Positions 9,953 to 21,018 of a stretch of DNA of 64,000 nt are shown here, piece after piece. Source of the stretch: Rhexocercosporidium sp. MPI-PUGE-AT-0058 (Eukaryota > Ascomycota > Leotiomycetes > Helotiales); NCBI GenBank assembly GCA_020746875.1, contig JAGTJL010000033.1, forward strand, positions 62,001 to 126,000. Direction: 5' to 3'. The notes under the pieces were generated by a model. The model saw only the letters and a program-made list of their open reading frames with translations. It was not told where the DNA came from and made no database searches. Numbering within the stretch: position 1 is the stretch's first letter; the number at the start of each line of letters is the position of its first letter. A program made the position numbers and the translations under genes.

Positions 9953-12856
9953 ATGGCATCCGCGATATCCTTTGGCGACGCCAACTCCGGCTTCCAAGCC
10001 TACAACATCAACGGACCGGTCAATACTCAGTTCCATCACCATGCCCCTCCTGGTAAGTCGCAAAGGTCCAAGCTGACCCCGCGCTAATGACGTCCCGACC
10101 CGCAGAACGACCAGAGACTCCACCGAACCCGTCGATTGTCATACCCTTCAGTCGCGACGCAGACTTCGTCGAGCGAGGGATGCTCGATCAGATTCACCAG
10201 AAATGCGCTGTCTCAGGATCTCGGACCGCGCTTGTTGGCTTGGGCGGCGTCGGGTAAGGTAACCCCCTTGATGAATACGGATTGCTAATCGCTGTAAAGC
10301 AAATCACAACTCGCCATCGGATACGCCTATCGAACTCGAGATCGCTCGGCGGAAACATGGGTATTCTGGGTTTACGCGAGCAATGCCGCCCGGTTTGAGC
10401 AGAGCTTTCGAGACATCGCAGATCGTGTTAAGATCCCGGGGCGGCAGAATCCAACGGCCAATATTTTCCAGCTGGTGCACGACTGGCTGTGCGACGAAAG
10501 GAAAGGGAAGTGGGTCCTTATACTTGATAATGTGGACGATGCTGGCTTCCTCGTCGAAGCTCGAAGGACCGGACAAGATGGGCAAACAAGCGGCATAGAG
10601 AGCGGGGACCCACGGTCGCTCGTGTCCTACCTTCCGCAGTGTCCACATGGATCGATTCTCATAACGACGCGGAGTGAAGATGAGGCCCTGAAGCTAGTCG
10701 AACCGCGCGACATTATTACAGTGGAACCGATGAGCATTCAAGATGCGCTGGTGCTCTTCGAGAACAAGCTGGGAGGAGATGACAGCGGCAGTGATGATGT
10801 CAATGTCGCTGCTGAGCTTCTCGTAGCGCTCGAGCTCATGCCACTCGCTATCGTTCAGGCAGCTGCATACATCTTACGGCGGAAACCGCGTTATTCTGTA
10901 CGAGAGTACTTTCAGGACTTTCAGAAGAGCGATCGGAAAAGGACCAGTCTTCTAGACTACGATGGTAACCAACTGCGTCGAGATAGGGAGGCGAAGAATT
11001 CAATCATCGTTACGTGGCAGATATCATTTAATCATATCCGTCAGATCAGACCATCAGCGGCTGAGTTATTATCGCTTATGAGCTTTTTTGACCGACAAGG
11101 AATTCCTGATACCCTACTTCAAAATCGAAGCCAGCAGACGGACACCGTCATTAGTAACTGTGTTGATACCGATACTGGCTATAGCGATGATGATGATGAA
11201 GATGCCATATCAAAGTCTAGTGTGAGCAATGGGTTTGAAGAGGATGTCTCAGTCTTGCGAAATTATTCGTTCATCTCCGTCAACACCAATGGCACATCGT
11301 TCGAAATGCATGGACTGGTACAGTTAGCAACGCGGAAATGGCTTGAAGCTCACGGGCAGATAGAGAGGTGGAAACAGCAGTTTATAAAGAATCTTGACGC
11401 AGAGCTTCCAACGGGAGAGTACGAGAATTGGGAAAGGTGTCAGGCACTTTTCCCACACGCGCAATCGGCAGCAGCACAGAAGCCAAAGGAACAAGACTCT
11501 CTACTAGAATGGGCTTCAGTATTGTACAACGCAGCATGGTATGCCTGGAAAGTAGGAAAAGGTGTAGAAGCAGAGAACATGGCGGTTAATGCAATGAAAG
11601 TTCGAAAGAAGATTCTCGGTGACGAGCATAGTGATACAATAGATGAGATAGCAATGGTAGGCTTGGCGTATAACCTGAATAGCCGGTGGGATGCTGCTGA
11701 AGAGCTGGAGGTGTAAGTGATGGAGACTCGCAAGACGAAGCTCGGAGTGGACCACCCTTCCACGCTGACCAGCATAGCGAACCTGGCATCGACGCTTCGG
11801 AAGCAAGGCCGGTGGGATGCTGCTGAAGAGCTGGAGGTGCAAGTCATGGAGACTCGCAAGACGAAGCTCGGAGTGGACCACCCTTTCACGCTGACGAGCA
11901 TAGGTAACCTGGCAACGACGTTTTAGAACCAAGGCCGGTGGGATGCTGCTGAAGAGCTGGACGTGCAAGTCATGGAGACTCGCAAGACAAAGCTCGGAGT
12001 GGACCACCCTTCCACGCTGACAAGCATAGGTAACCTGGCAACGACGTTTTAGAACCAAGGCCGGTGGGATGAAGCTGAAGAGCTGGACGTGCAAGTCATA
12101 GAGACGAGCAAGACGAAGCTCGGAGTGGACCACCTAGACACGCTGACGAGCATGGCCAACCTGGCATCGACGCTTTAGAAGCAAGGCCGGTGGGATGCTG
12201 CTAAAGAGCTGGACGTGCAAGTCATGGAGACTTTCAAGACGAAACTCGGAGTGGACCACCCAGATACGCTGACAAGCATGGCCAACCTCGCATCGACATA
12301 CAGGAATCAAGGCCGGTGGGATGATGCTAAAGAGTTGGAAGTGCAAGTCATGGAGACTCGCAAGACGAAGCTCGGAGTGGACCACCCAGACACGCTGACG
12401 AGCATAGCGAACCTGGCATCGACATACAAGGAGCAAGGCCGGTGGGATGCTGCTGAAGAGCTGGACGTGCAAGTCATAGAGACTTTCAAGACGAAACTCG
12501 GAGTGGACCACCTAGACACGCTAACGAGCATGGCGAACCTGGCATTGACGTACCAGAACTAAGGCCGGTGGGATGAAGCTGAAAAATTGGAGGTGTAAGT
12601 CATGGAGACTCGCAAGACGAAGCTTGGGATGGACCACCCAGACACGCTGACGATAATGAACAACTTGGCGTTCACATAGAAGGGAAACGGCAAAGAAATT
12701 GAAGCTGTAAGACTTATGGAAGATTATGTACGAGCTCGGAAACGTGTCCTACGACTGAATCATCCAGATTCTATTTCATCTTGCATAACTTTAAATGCAT
12801 GGAAGGCTGAGCAAGAGGATACTGTATTATTAATTCAGAGTCCTGTAGATGAGTAA
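9953..12856 (+). pseudogene. NLR2: sigma-motif-NB-ARC-TPR STAND protein; nonsense mutations confined to TPR array
   Basis: The ATG at 9953 opens a short exon carrying ISFGDANSGFQAYNINGPV (9965-10021). Intron 1 is 10053-10105 (53 nt, GTAAGT..CGCAG) and intron 2 is 10254-10299 (46 nt, GTAAGG..GCTAATC..AAAG), which splits the P-loop GLGGVG/KS. The NB-ARC region then runs without interruption (LILDNVDDA as Walker B, ITTRSEDEA, LELMPLAIVQAAAYI as the GxP-like element) to a winged-helix-like part and a TPR array. Stops occur at 11714, 11924, 12050, 12176, 12560, 12596 and 12677, all inside the TPR array and all where Trp or Gln are expected. As read, the protein would be 554 residues, with NB-ARC and almost no TPR; without the stops it would be 934 residues. 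NB-ARC switches through nucleotide exchange and oligomerisation, TPRs sense ligand, and the N-terminal motif would seed the effector encoded next door. Whether the truncated product is made is unknown. Confidence 0.85.
11717..12724 (+). repeat. TPR tandem array of NLR2: eight 126-bp units
   Basis: Units of 42 codons begin VMETRKTKLGVDHP, with TLTSIANLAST and QGRWDAAEELEVQ following. DNA identity between units is high. Variation sits mainly at the residues after MET (R, S or F) and around NLAST. The last unit is divergent and leads into the unique C-terminus. The unit length equals that of the WD40 units of NLR1 although the folds are unrelated. Confidence 0.93.
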
Positions 12857-12929
12857 ACTTGATAGATTGCAAAGTGTACTATAATATAAATATTCGTAAT
12901 AGGCTGACGATTTGTAATTATCAGCACTC

Positions 12930-13581
12930 AGCGTGAGTGTTTGAGCTTTTAAATAAGGCACTCCCTGCCAACATCGACTAGTTCCTGGCAAAATACCACG
13001 TGACCGTTCGGATCGGGAATGTGGGGCTGTTTTCCACCAAGATCGTCATTTGCTTCGGTATCGACCCGCGTGGCGATCTTGCATGAATCTGCACGCCACA
13101 ACCGCCACAAGGCTATTACAATCTCCCGCATAATAGGAAAGGCCAAACAACTCGACTAAGATCCTTCAATGAGTTTTTGAGATAGTGCAAGCGTAGTGGT
13201 ACAGTTGTGGGAGAGGAAGTCTGTTATAATATAAAAAGAGGCCCTTTACAAATCAAACGGAAGGCGACGACGGGAACGTAGTTTTTTCAGTTGGAGGCGT
13301 TTAAGATGTTCAGGAGTGGCCACGGAATGCAACCTATAAAAAATAATAAGAGGAATTGCGTTGTGCATAGATTTAATAATACTTAAAGTCAATGTACTAG
13401 TTAAATTTTCCGGCACGTAGGGTTTTTGTTGGATCCCAGACTACCCGTGGCTGCCTACTAGGCAACCACGGTCTCTTGTCTATATAAGAACACCTAGACA
13501 GCCAGCTTCTACAATTAAGCATGCTGCTATCACTTCTTCTTGATATCCAACTGTTTTCCGTTACGCAGGGATGGACGTTAG
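12930..13581 (+). repeat. NLR-flanking repeat, copy c (3' of NLR2), ending GGACGTTAG, interrupted by a solo LTR
   Basis: It aligns with the reverse complement of 62040-62520 along its whole length. Shared blocks include AAGATCGTCATT(T/C)GCTTCG, AAGGCTATTA, ATCTCCCGCATAAT, GGCGACGAC, GGAGTGGCCAC and TTAAATTTTCCG. The terminus is CACGTAGGGTTTTCCG..ACGCAGGGATGGACGTTAG. The copy begins about 75 bp after the NLR2 stop codon. Confidence 0.85.
13427..13552. mobile_element. 126-bp solo LTR or mini-LTR element with 5-bp target-site duplication
   Basis: The insert starts TGTTGGATCC and ends GATATCCAACT, giving the near-perfect inverted ends TGTTGGAT/ATCCAAC of Ty1/copia-like LTRs (final base T instead of A). 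It is flanked by GTTTT on both sides (13422-13426 and 13553-13557). Copy d of the host repeat has the uninterrupted site, CGTAGGGTTTTCCG, so the insertion is proven by an empty site inside the same window. Inside are a hairpin CCGTGG..CCACGG and a TATA-like TCTATATAAG. Confidence 0.9.
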
Positions 13582-13860
13582 AGGTTTACAATAAATAAAT
13601 TCAGGAACAGTTCATTTTCTCCATATTGCAACTCTGGTCTCACCTCTGGCACTAGTCTATGGGAACCACCAGAATCGTGGACGCCTTGAACATGTGCCTC
13701 TCTAACACTTTTATATCTACATCATACTCAGGCAATCGTTTACAATCCTAATGTCAATAGCGATACAACCCATACACCAGCTCAATCCATACTCCACATG
13801 ATGCATCCAACTCCACAGCTCTAGTTCTGTCTTCTGTACCTCCTACCGAGGCCCTACTGA

Positions 13861-16794
13861 TCACGGTTCCAAGTTGTAAAGAGGTTGAAGGATCTTGTAA
13901 CACCAAAGAGCCAAGGGATCGACTGCTTTGAGATCACGGATCCAGTCTTGCATGAGCGCCACGCTGATGTCGAAATCGGTCTCGAATCTTGGCCCACAAA
14001 GTTCCGCTCGTATGTCTCGCAACACGGGGTTATGTTGTGTCAGGTGGAAAATGAGGAGGATGGAGAGGAATGTCTGCGACCAGCAGAACAGGTAAGGTAT
14101 AAGGCGTTTATGTCGAGAAGTGGGTGACATCAGCAGTGGCCATTTTAAGCAGGACTGGTGTTCCAGTCAGTATTAGGGCCGCATGTGTAGACTTGTCACC
14201 TACCCGTAAACATTCAGCAACGCCCTGCGCATCCTCCTGTGTCATTTGCTCGGGGAAGTGAAGAGCTTTATACACGAAAGGACGATACACCACATACTTG
14301 GCGTAGTAGTACCTCGTTCGCAGTACTGCAACCTGTACGTCGTAGACAAAACGATAATGCATAGGCATGTTTTTCAAATCTGCCGAGAAAAGTTGCGCAC
14401 CAGGAAGTGATGGCCATGGTATTGACAAACCTGGACGAACAGGCCCATTGGAATTCCTTGGATTGACTGTCTGGGGTGCAGGGGAAGCTGCAGGATCATT
14501 TTCCGGCCATTGAAGATCACGAGGTAGTAACCCTCTCCATTGAGTCAACTGTGCAGCTAGTGATTTCAACGTGTTTGCGGCCGGCCCACCGAACTCGTCG
14601 CTTTTAGAAGTGTCGCTGTTTGACATGGCTAGATGATATGAGTTTCTACTATCATCATAAAGCTGGAGACGATATTCTTACAGTCATAAATCTGTGCGTT
14701 CATACTTGCACACAAGCGGTAAAGGGCCAGGGCCGACGCAAAGTGTGCCTCTATAGCGAAATACAGTCAGCAAATGCCGGTGCAGTCAAGACAAGCGCAC
14801 ATGGCGCCGACATAAGCCTGTAAGAATTGACATGCATACCAAAGTTAGTGGCCTGGTTGCCTATGTGATCGGCCTCGCAGAATGGAACATTGAAGTTGGG
14901 CATGCCAACTCGACCACCGAGCTCAATAATCCCGGTGAGTGGCAGGTCGAGCTCCAGGTGCAAGGACGTCTCCATTATTATACAATGCCAGACAGCACGC
15001 CTCATCAGATCCCCTTTGGGTGTGTCAAAGTCGTGTACATTGCTTCGAGAGTTAGTGGAACATAGATACTAAAACAGTCCCTCCATACGTACCAGGTCAC
15101 CAGGATGTAGCAAGCCTGACATGCATTTACAGTCATCTTCCAAAAGTCCTATAGCAAGTAAGTTGCATTGCGACAGCACTCGTTCAGTGACACGTACCAC
15201 GTAGCGAGAGCAAGACTGGTAATACAACCTATAGAACAAGTCCGTTAGCTCAACGGTCTATCATTACCTGTTGATTGGTCAAAATCCAAGTGACTTGGAG
15301 TAAAGTTCCGTTTGAAGGGGTTACTTACGCAAAGAGAGAGAAGATTTGAACGTTCTCCAACTCACAATCAGTGCTGACAAAACCTAAGCATTTCCTTGCT
15401 GTGTTGAAAAGAGCCAGGCCAGGTGGACAGCCAGTCGAACCTCCTCGTACGCCGGACGGGAGTCCTTTGAATTCACTAATAGGATTTCCTATTAGGGCCT
15501 CTATTGAAACTTCCCCAAGGCAGAAGATCATCAAGGCGATCACCGAGTCAACGTCTCCGTTAAAGCCTCCACTACAGACCTTTGCGAGGGTATCACTTTC
15601 GAAGGTTCTTCGATCCATGAACGGATACAGAAAATTGAAAGTGTCAAAGTATGCCGTTGTAAGCCGATACATTGCATTGCGTGTCAAGGGTGGGAAAGTG
15701 GGCTGTCAAGGGGTAAGCATGATTATTTGAGAGGAGATCCGAGACAAATCTTGTGATCCGAGAATCGAATGGGAGGAGGTCTGAACACACCGGAGAATCG
15801 CCTGGGGTTCTAGTCGCCTGGTATTGCCTAATAAAGGGACACCTTGTTAGCTCTAGTTCCAGCAACTGATAGTATAGCACAGTATCTATCCACATAATCT
15901 ATGGAAGTGTTGAGTAGGGGTACATATTCTGGCTTCCATATACGTACATGCCAACACAAGGTCTGTCCTGGAGAGGCTCGCCCAAAGGTAACTTCAGTTG
16001 TCCGTTATGTATTCGAACAATAAAACTGGTCCCATCACTTTCGAGAGTCTTAAAATCAGCAGCATTTGCTGAAAGGTTCTGTAGAATAAGCTGTTGCAGA
16101 GCAGACCAAGACAGTATCTTATGAGCGGCGGAAGCATGTCGATATGGCTGATTAGGACTTGGTGGCTGTCGACTAGAGGGCGTTGAATAGGAGCTCGGCC
16201 CGGTCTCGGGTCTGAAAGAAGGCTGAGAGGAGGGGAAATGCTGCGGGGGCACAAATCCTTGAGTTCCAGCAGCGGGAATTCGATCAACTTTGCATTCCAG
16301 ACTCTTGAGCCTGTCTAGGATCTCGACGAGGGTCTTATCCTTCCTTTAACAAAAGAATCAGCAAAGACACTTCTTGCCAAATCGAAAGTCAGATAGTGTC
16401 AAAAGACATTGAATGCTATCTGCTGGGGGTCGTACTTGGTCGGCTGTATGACAAATCAGCATAATTCACAGAGCCAATGAAGTAGATAATACTGACCTTA
16501 GGTTCTCGATATACACATTCCCGATTGATTCTCCTGCATAATCCGCACTAGGACAGATCAGTAAGAGGTCAAGCCGGTTGAGAGGTCCCGATAGCAACCA
16601 CCAATATCAAGACCACTGCACCCACAAAAGTAACCAAAGAATAATATACTGACTCTAGGCCGGGCTTCGTCGCATTTTTGTTTCCGTGAACGACAAGTTT
16701 CACAGGCTTGAGAGGCCATGTCGCGCCGATGTACTCTGGAGGAAGGTCCGCCGGGACCCGAGCTTGCGCTGCTCGCGGCACTATCCACGTTCAT
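13861..16794 (-). CDS. Zn2Cys6 (fungal C6) transcription factor, multi-exon, intact-looking
   Basis: The minus-strand ATG at 16794 (MNVDSAASSASSGPGG) leads to CETCRSRKQKCDEARPR. Exon 1 is 16654-16794 and exon 2 is 16497-16547 (CGLCRRINRECVYREPK), which together give C-x2-C-x6-C..C-x2-C-x6-C. An 8-nt micro-exon at 16436-16443 and an exon starting at 16343 continue into KDKTLVEILDRLKSLE, the coiled-coil linker. Downstream blocks include YFDTFNFLYPFMDRRTF, DLMRRAVWHCIIMETSLHLE-LDLP and HYRFVYDVQVAVLRTRYYY, which are typical of the fungal-specific transcription factor middle domain. The last exon ends LQPLYNLEP-stop at 13861-13863. At least six introns are needed, and those between 15900 and 14650 are not resolved here. 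No nonsense mutation is needed, in contrast to the NLR block. DNA-binding regulator of unknown target genes. Confidence 0.85.
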
Positions 16795-18269
16795 TATTAT
16801 AGCCAAAGGCCCTGATTCAATGACGTTCCCGGGACCAGAGGATACGAATCGGTGTGGTGATGATAGGGTGGTAGAGTCCTAAGCCAAATGTTAACTTCAA
16901 GTCGTTCGAGAGTTAGATCCTGAGAATATCTCAAGGGAGGCACACACACTCCGGGCGAAATATTCGATAGAGCAACCTCCAGAATGTGGGGTCATCGGTA
17001 TGCTTGCTGTACAGTTTTTCCTCCTAGCTTTCTTCGCCACAGATCATGGGAGGTAGGAAAATGTTATCACTGTGCGGTGATCTCTCCTCCACCGGGCATG
17101 TTGTAGACAGACCTTGAGAGTTTGAGAGGTTAGAGGATGGATCACTACAACCGAGGAGCAGAACATTGATTGATTGATCAAGTGTTTGGTGAAGAAGGCC
17201 GATATCTCAGTGCGGGATAGCCTGCTGCCCCTCGTCTTAGGCTCATTGATCGTATTGGCACGGAGCTAGATCCGTGCGTACGGTCACTTGTAAAATTGGC
17301 TTGCTCCCTGTCGACTTAAGAATTGTGAGCACAGACCACCTCATCCATTTTTGGCGCTGACGTTCATTGTGTCAACAAAAACTCGCTTCAGGTGCTCAGC
17401 TTCGATATCTACACGCGATATTTGGATTTCGGCCACATCGGCCATGCATCATATTGTAAATTAAGCCATTCTGCTACCGCAGATAAAAATTATCATACCA
17501 AAGTATGCTCCCAGTACCAACCCCTCAAAGCGGACTCTCACTGGCATCACTACCACTTCTCCTGAACACTTTTGGTACTTTTAAGGCGAGTAAGAAACTG
17601 CCCCGCATACAATCTCAGATAACACCCCCACTTGAATACGTCACGAAATTTTTCTGAATGATGTCAGTAACCGTCCTCACATATGGCCAACCACCAAAGT
17701 ATGCACTCGTATCAACAACCACTAAAAACACGAACATCGCACAGCATCAAGTCGTAGAAGAGAACGAGTGGAGCGGTCAGAATCTATCGGACATCGATTT
17801 GGATATTCTATTTGGGATCACCCTGCATGCTATTATGTTCGTGGTTCTTGCTATGATCTTGAGCGTCCAGCTTTTTCAACCCTCTGTTATATGCACACTT
17901 ATGATAACGCCATCGTTGTGGATTATCCATCACGATCTATAAAGAGTCTGGAGGAGCATTAACCCTGGACCTAAGAACGAGCACGTGCGATGGCATTGAA
18001 GGTCGCCTCGCCACTGAAAAGCTGTTTCATGGTCTCCTCTAGAAGGGCGAAACCGAGAGGATACAAACGGTGAGACTCGTTCGACAGACATGCTGAGTCC
18101 GACATAGGAAGTATGACGGGAGCCATGAGGAAAGGGGAAAGGTCCGTGGAACTTCCTTGAAGCTCGGGGGCTTGAACGCGGGTGAAGTGCGGGGTGATCC
18201 CCCGCAATATGACGTCGGGGCGGATTCCAGCCGGTCACGTCCATTGACATTAGGCCCGATCAGAATGCC
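16795..18269. other. Long intergenic region with degraded dispersed-repeat sequence
   Basis: No gene is supported. A block at about 17285-17370 (CACTTGTAAAATTGGCTTGC, TGTGAGCACAGACCAC, TTTTTGGC) resembles 27070-27160, so both are probably remnants of one old element. A frame at 17658-17942 has no recognisable product. Between 17980 and 18260 there may be 5' exons of the orphan gene at 18270, but I cannot place them. Confidence 0.45.
17285..17370 (+). repeat. Diverged dispersed repeat, copy 1
   Basis: It shares CTTG(T/C)AAAATTGGCTT.., TGTGAGCA(C/T)(A/T)GACCAC and a following CC(A/G)TT(T/C)TTGGC with 27070-27160. It is too diverged to classify. Confidence 0.45.
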
Positions 18270-19613
18270 ATGGAACGGTGTGGAGGGTCGGACGAGATCC
18301 CAACCAGAGATCGACGGTTGAAGCAGCTTGGATTTATGATCGAAGATGGGTGGGAGAAAGAAGAGTCTCTCGAGGTTCCCAAAATGGTCCTCCAAATCTT
18401 AAGGAGAGTACACCTGGCGGAACTAGCAACCAAGTATATGGAGGAAGTTGAAGCCGAAGCCGACCAAGCTGCGCCCAAAGACGGTCGGCAACCAACTGTG
18501 AAGGAGAGATACGTCAACCTCCTCTTTCCCCACACAGTCAAGCATACGAGCAAGAATACTGGGAAGGGAAAGAAAAGTGGCAAGGGGAAGAGACGTGAGA
18601 AGGGAAAGAAACGTAGGAATGGAGTAGTCAGGCAGGTGAGCAGTCGAGCCCAGAAGAGGTGCGTGCACAAGCAGAGGATAGATTTGAGTATTGGATGAGG
18701 GTGGGGAAGCCACTGTGGAAGTGGTCTCAGAGATACGGGCCCCCTTTCCTGGTCATACTTCCTAAGGAGGTGACGAAAACGACGTAGGTTCTTGCTCCAG
18801 GTAGGGATGGCACTTGATACTGGTTCGCTGATTTATAGTCTCCATGCACTGCGGAAGGGTCACGATCAGGCTGTTGTCGACTACGTCGACTTCTGCTATC
18901 CAGGGTTGAAGGAACAGATCAGCAATCTGCCATGGGTCCTTCGAGGTATAGTTGCTGGTGACATTCCAACCAAACGGCTCGTCATCGAGACAATCCCATC
19001 CCACGACTTGTCGAATCGCCCCTTTGAGGAACTGTTTGAGTTCTCCAGTGATCGTAACTCATCCGCCCTCGGTGAACCCTCTTCGGAAGAGCCATCTCAG
19101 ATGTCGAAACAAGCTGTTAACACACCACAGACCGGCGCGGCCGTCGGGCCCTCTGAGCAGAAGCAAGCTAATGAGCATGTTCAAGGCACGATAGAGTCAG
19201 TCCAGGATACGCAGCCGGACAGTACTTTTGAAAGCCTTCAGTCGTTCTCTCCTCGTACTGAGATCCAGAATGGAAGTCTATCCAGTCCCATCATAGGCTA
19301 TAGCGAGTGCGTACATTCATCGGCATACAACGAGCAATCTGATCATCACGAAGAGCCTCACAGGCATATAATCCACCGCTCACCATTCCAGGATGTTGAT
19401 GGGTCTGCACAAGCGCAGCAAAGTATCAAATGGGGAGAATTAGACCCCCAAGACTATTTTATCCAGGATGATGATTGGCGCGCGCAACCGCCATCGTGCG
19501 AGGGAGAATCTCCCAACTTGAGAGAGGGCGACTTTCATAGATCAGGCTCAAGTGAAGCTGCATCCTATGACTTTGATAGCCTTATTGACTACTCTCCTCA
19601 AACTACACCCTGA
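18270..19613 (+). CDS. Orphan fungal gene, Starship-type accessory protein of unknown function (frames joined by introns)
   Basis: Three open segments belong together. The first (18270 onward) has RRLKQLGFMIEDGWEKEE and a Lys-rich run. The second, in another frame from about 18641, reads SSPEEVRAQAEDRFEYWM, then WSQRYGPPFLVILPKEVTKT. An intron at 18784-18838 (GTAGGT..TTATAG) joins this to the third, LHALRKGHDQAVVDYVDF..LPWVLRGIVAGDIPTKRLVIET, and a long acidic, Ser/Gln-rich tail ending YSPQTTP-stop. The join between the first two segments (18600-18640) is not resolved, and 5' exons may be missing. A segment at about 55860-55990 on the minus strand (LLLARFGGPGSLLLIGKRV) resembles the YGPPFLVILPKEV block. 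I do not recognise a named domain and assign no function. Confidence 0.5.
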
Positions 19614-19963
19614 GGTTGCGTCCATACCCGCAACAGATCGGAGCATGTCAGCACCTCTGGTGGGTATGCTGCGGCTTCAACGCCGGCATAATTCCTTGGT
19701 GCACCACTTATTGGTCTACTCTGACCACTGAACCCATGCCAAATCTCCGGCTCTTGTTGATGCCTGCGAAGATGAAGCCATGGACTCCTCATGACGGAGT
19801 AATTGCAAATATCTGTTTCGTACGCAACACGGAACACATCATTCTTTACCAAGTCTGGGCGGGCAGGAGCAGAGATAGTCCAAATATATATTTTTCAGTT
19901 TCATGAAAGCATAATGCAACCAAGTCTACCACACAAACACTATTTGTACTGCCAAGCCTGAAA
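19614..19963. other. Intergenic between convergent genes
   Basis: No gene supported. It separates the plus-strand orphan gene from the minus-strand kinase-like gene, so it should hold both 3' ends. No clear motif is seen. Confidence 0.4.
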
Positions 19964-21018
19964 TTACTCCATTGCCGTGTACTTGTATCGACCTCTCATA
20001 CAGACCTGGGCCAAAGGTACAAGGCCGATGAGGGATTCTTTCTGGTGTGGCCGGCTCAAGAGTGGATGCTGCAATGGTCAGGAAAAGCCACTTGCGGGTG
20101 GAGATGGGATATACCTTGAGCAGCTCTGCTGCAGAAGCCGCAGATGTCGTTGCGGAAAGAAATCCGAGAGCATCTGAGTTTGAAGGCCAGTGATGTAAAT
20201 TGTCGACACCAACAGCCCCGTCCTCTTTAACGTACTTCTGCATCAACTCCATCGTGATTAATGAAACCGCCGTGATATCACGAGTTCTGCCCTCCGACTT
20301 GACGTGACAACATTCTTGATTTGCTGTGAGACTGGATCAGCTCATGTAATCCCTGTGTTAGGAAGTCCTACTCACCAATCTTTACATCGCCGTCCGTGTT
20401 CAGCAGTATATTCGAGCAGGTGAGGGAGCCGTGTTCGAATCCTTCTGTTGCGAGATACGCCACACCCGTTACGACCTGCTCCCATTAGTAAATGTCGCGA
20501 GGCAATAAGAGAAGCTTACCTGGCTGAGGATAGCGGCAAGTTGTCGTTCATTAGGATAGGCTGGCGACCTTACGATCTGCTCGAGGGAGATGGGCATATG
20601 CTCGACGACAATGTAGAGGCTATCGTCAGTCGTGAACGCTTCGAGGGCGGTCACAATATTCTGGTGCTGAAGCTGTCGATACACGTACAGTGTCTTTGTA
20701 GCCGCCTGGGTTTCGAAGGCTCTCACATGGACGAGCTCTACAGGACCGGCCTTTCGAACTGCTACTGCCACGAGGCCGCCGAGTTCAACATCATAGATCT
20801 TCTCGTACGTCTTCCATGGGGATTCCCACAACATTCTCAATTGGAGGGGCCCACTCGTTGGAGATCTGACAGTCCCCGCTGATGCTTTTTCGATTCCGGT
20901 CGAGGCTTCTAAGGAACCTTGCCGAGAGCCAAATGACTTGTTCCTGCTCAACGGAACCCCTTATCATATCAATATCTTCACAACTGGTGAAGATGGCATT
21001 GAAGCCTTCTCTCTCCAT
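19964..21018 (-). CDS. Protein-kinase-like protein lacking catalytic residues (probable pseudokinase)
   Basis: The minus-strand frame from 20951 contains SPWKTYEKIYDVELGGLVAV, then LVHVRAFETQAA, LQHQNIVTALEAF and LYIVVEHMPISLEQIV, which is a kinase N-lobe and hinge. Introns at 20476-20519, 20324-20375 and 20069-20114 join the exons exactly. The C-lobe reads VAYLATEGFEHGSLTCSNIL and GDVKI, and the protein ends YKYTAME-stop at 19964-19966. The VAIK lysine position reads VHVR, the HRD aspartate is absent (HGSLTCSN) and there is no DFG. The fold is therefore kinase-like but catalysis is unlikely. The true start is uncertain. An upstream frame with ATG at 21018 (MEREGFNAIF) is out of frame with the kinase part near 20950, where a small indel or an intron must lie. 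Two degraded relatives lie at 31985-32960 and 40985-41720. Confidence 0.7.

Noticed and set aside
9736..10123. Minus-strand frames overlapping the NLR2 start
   Set aside because: They overlap the NLR2 first exon and intron on the opposite strand; the plus-strand reading has exact splice sites and a P-loop.
11440..12531. Minus-strand frames across the TPR array
   Set aside because: Shadows of repeated plus-strand coding sequence; repeated peptides there reflect the DNA repeat only.
13427..13552. Full LTR retrotransposon
   Set aside because: No internal region, gag/pol motif or second LTR was found in the window; only a solo LTR is supported.
15238..15310. tRNA-like segment (GTTAGCTCAACGGTC)
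   Set aside because: Only a D-arm-like string is present; no matching acceptor stem or T-arm, and it lies inside the transcription factor gene.
17658..17962. Membrane protein gene
   Set aside because: One hydrophobic segment in a short isolated frame, no exon partners, no family resemblance.
19964..21018. Spore-killer (Spok-like) kinase
   Set aside because: Kinase-like domain only; no associated nuclease-like or coiled-coil domain seen, so the resemblance is limited to being a kinase near Starship-type genes.
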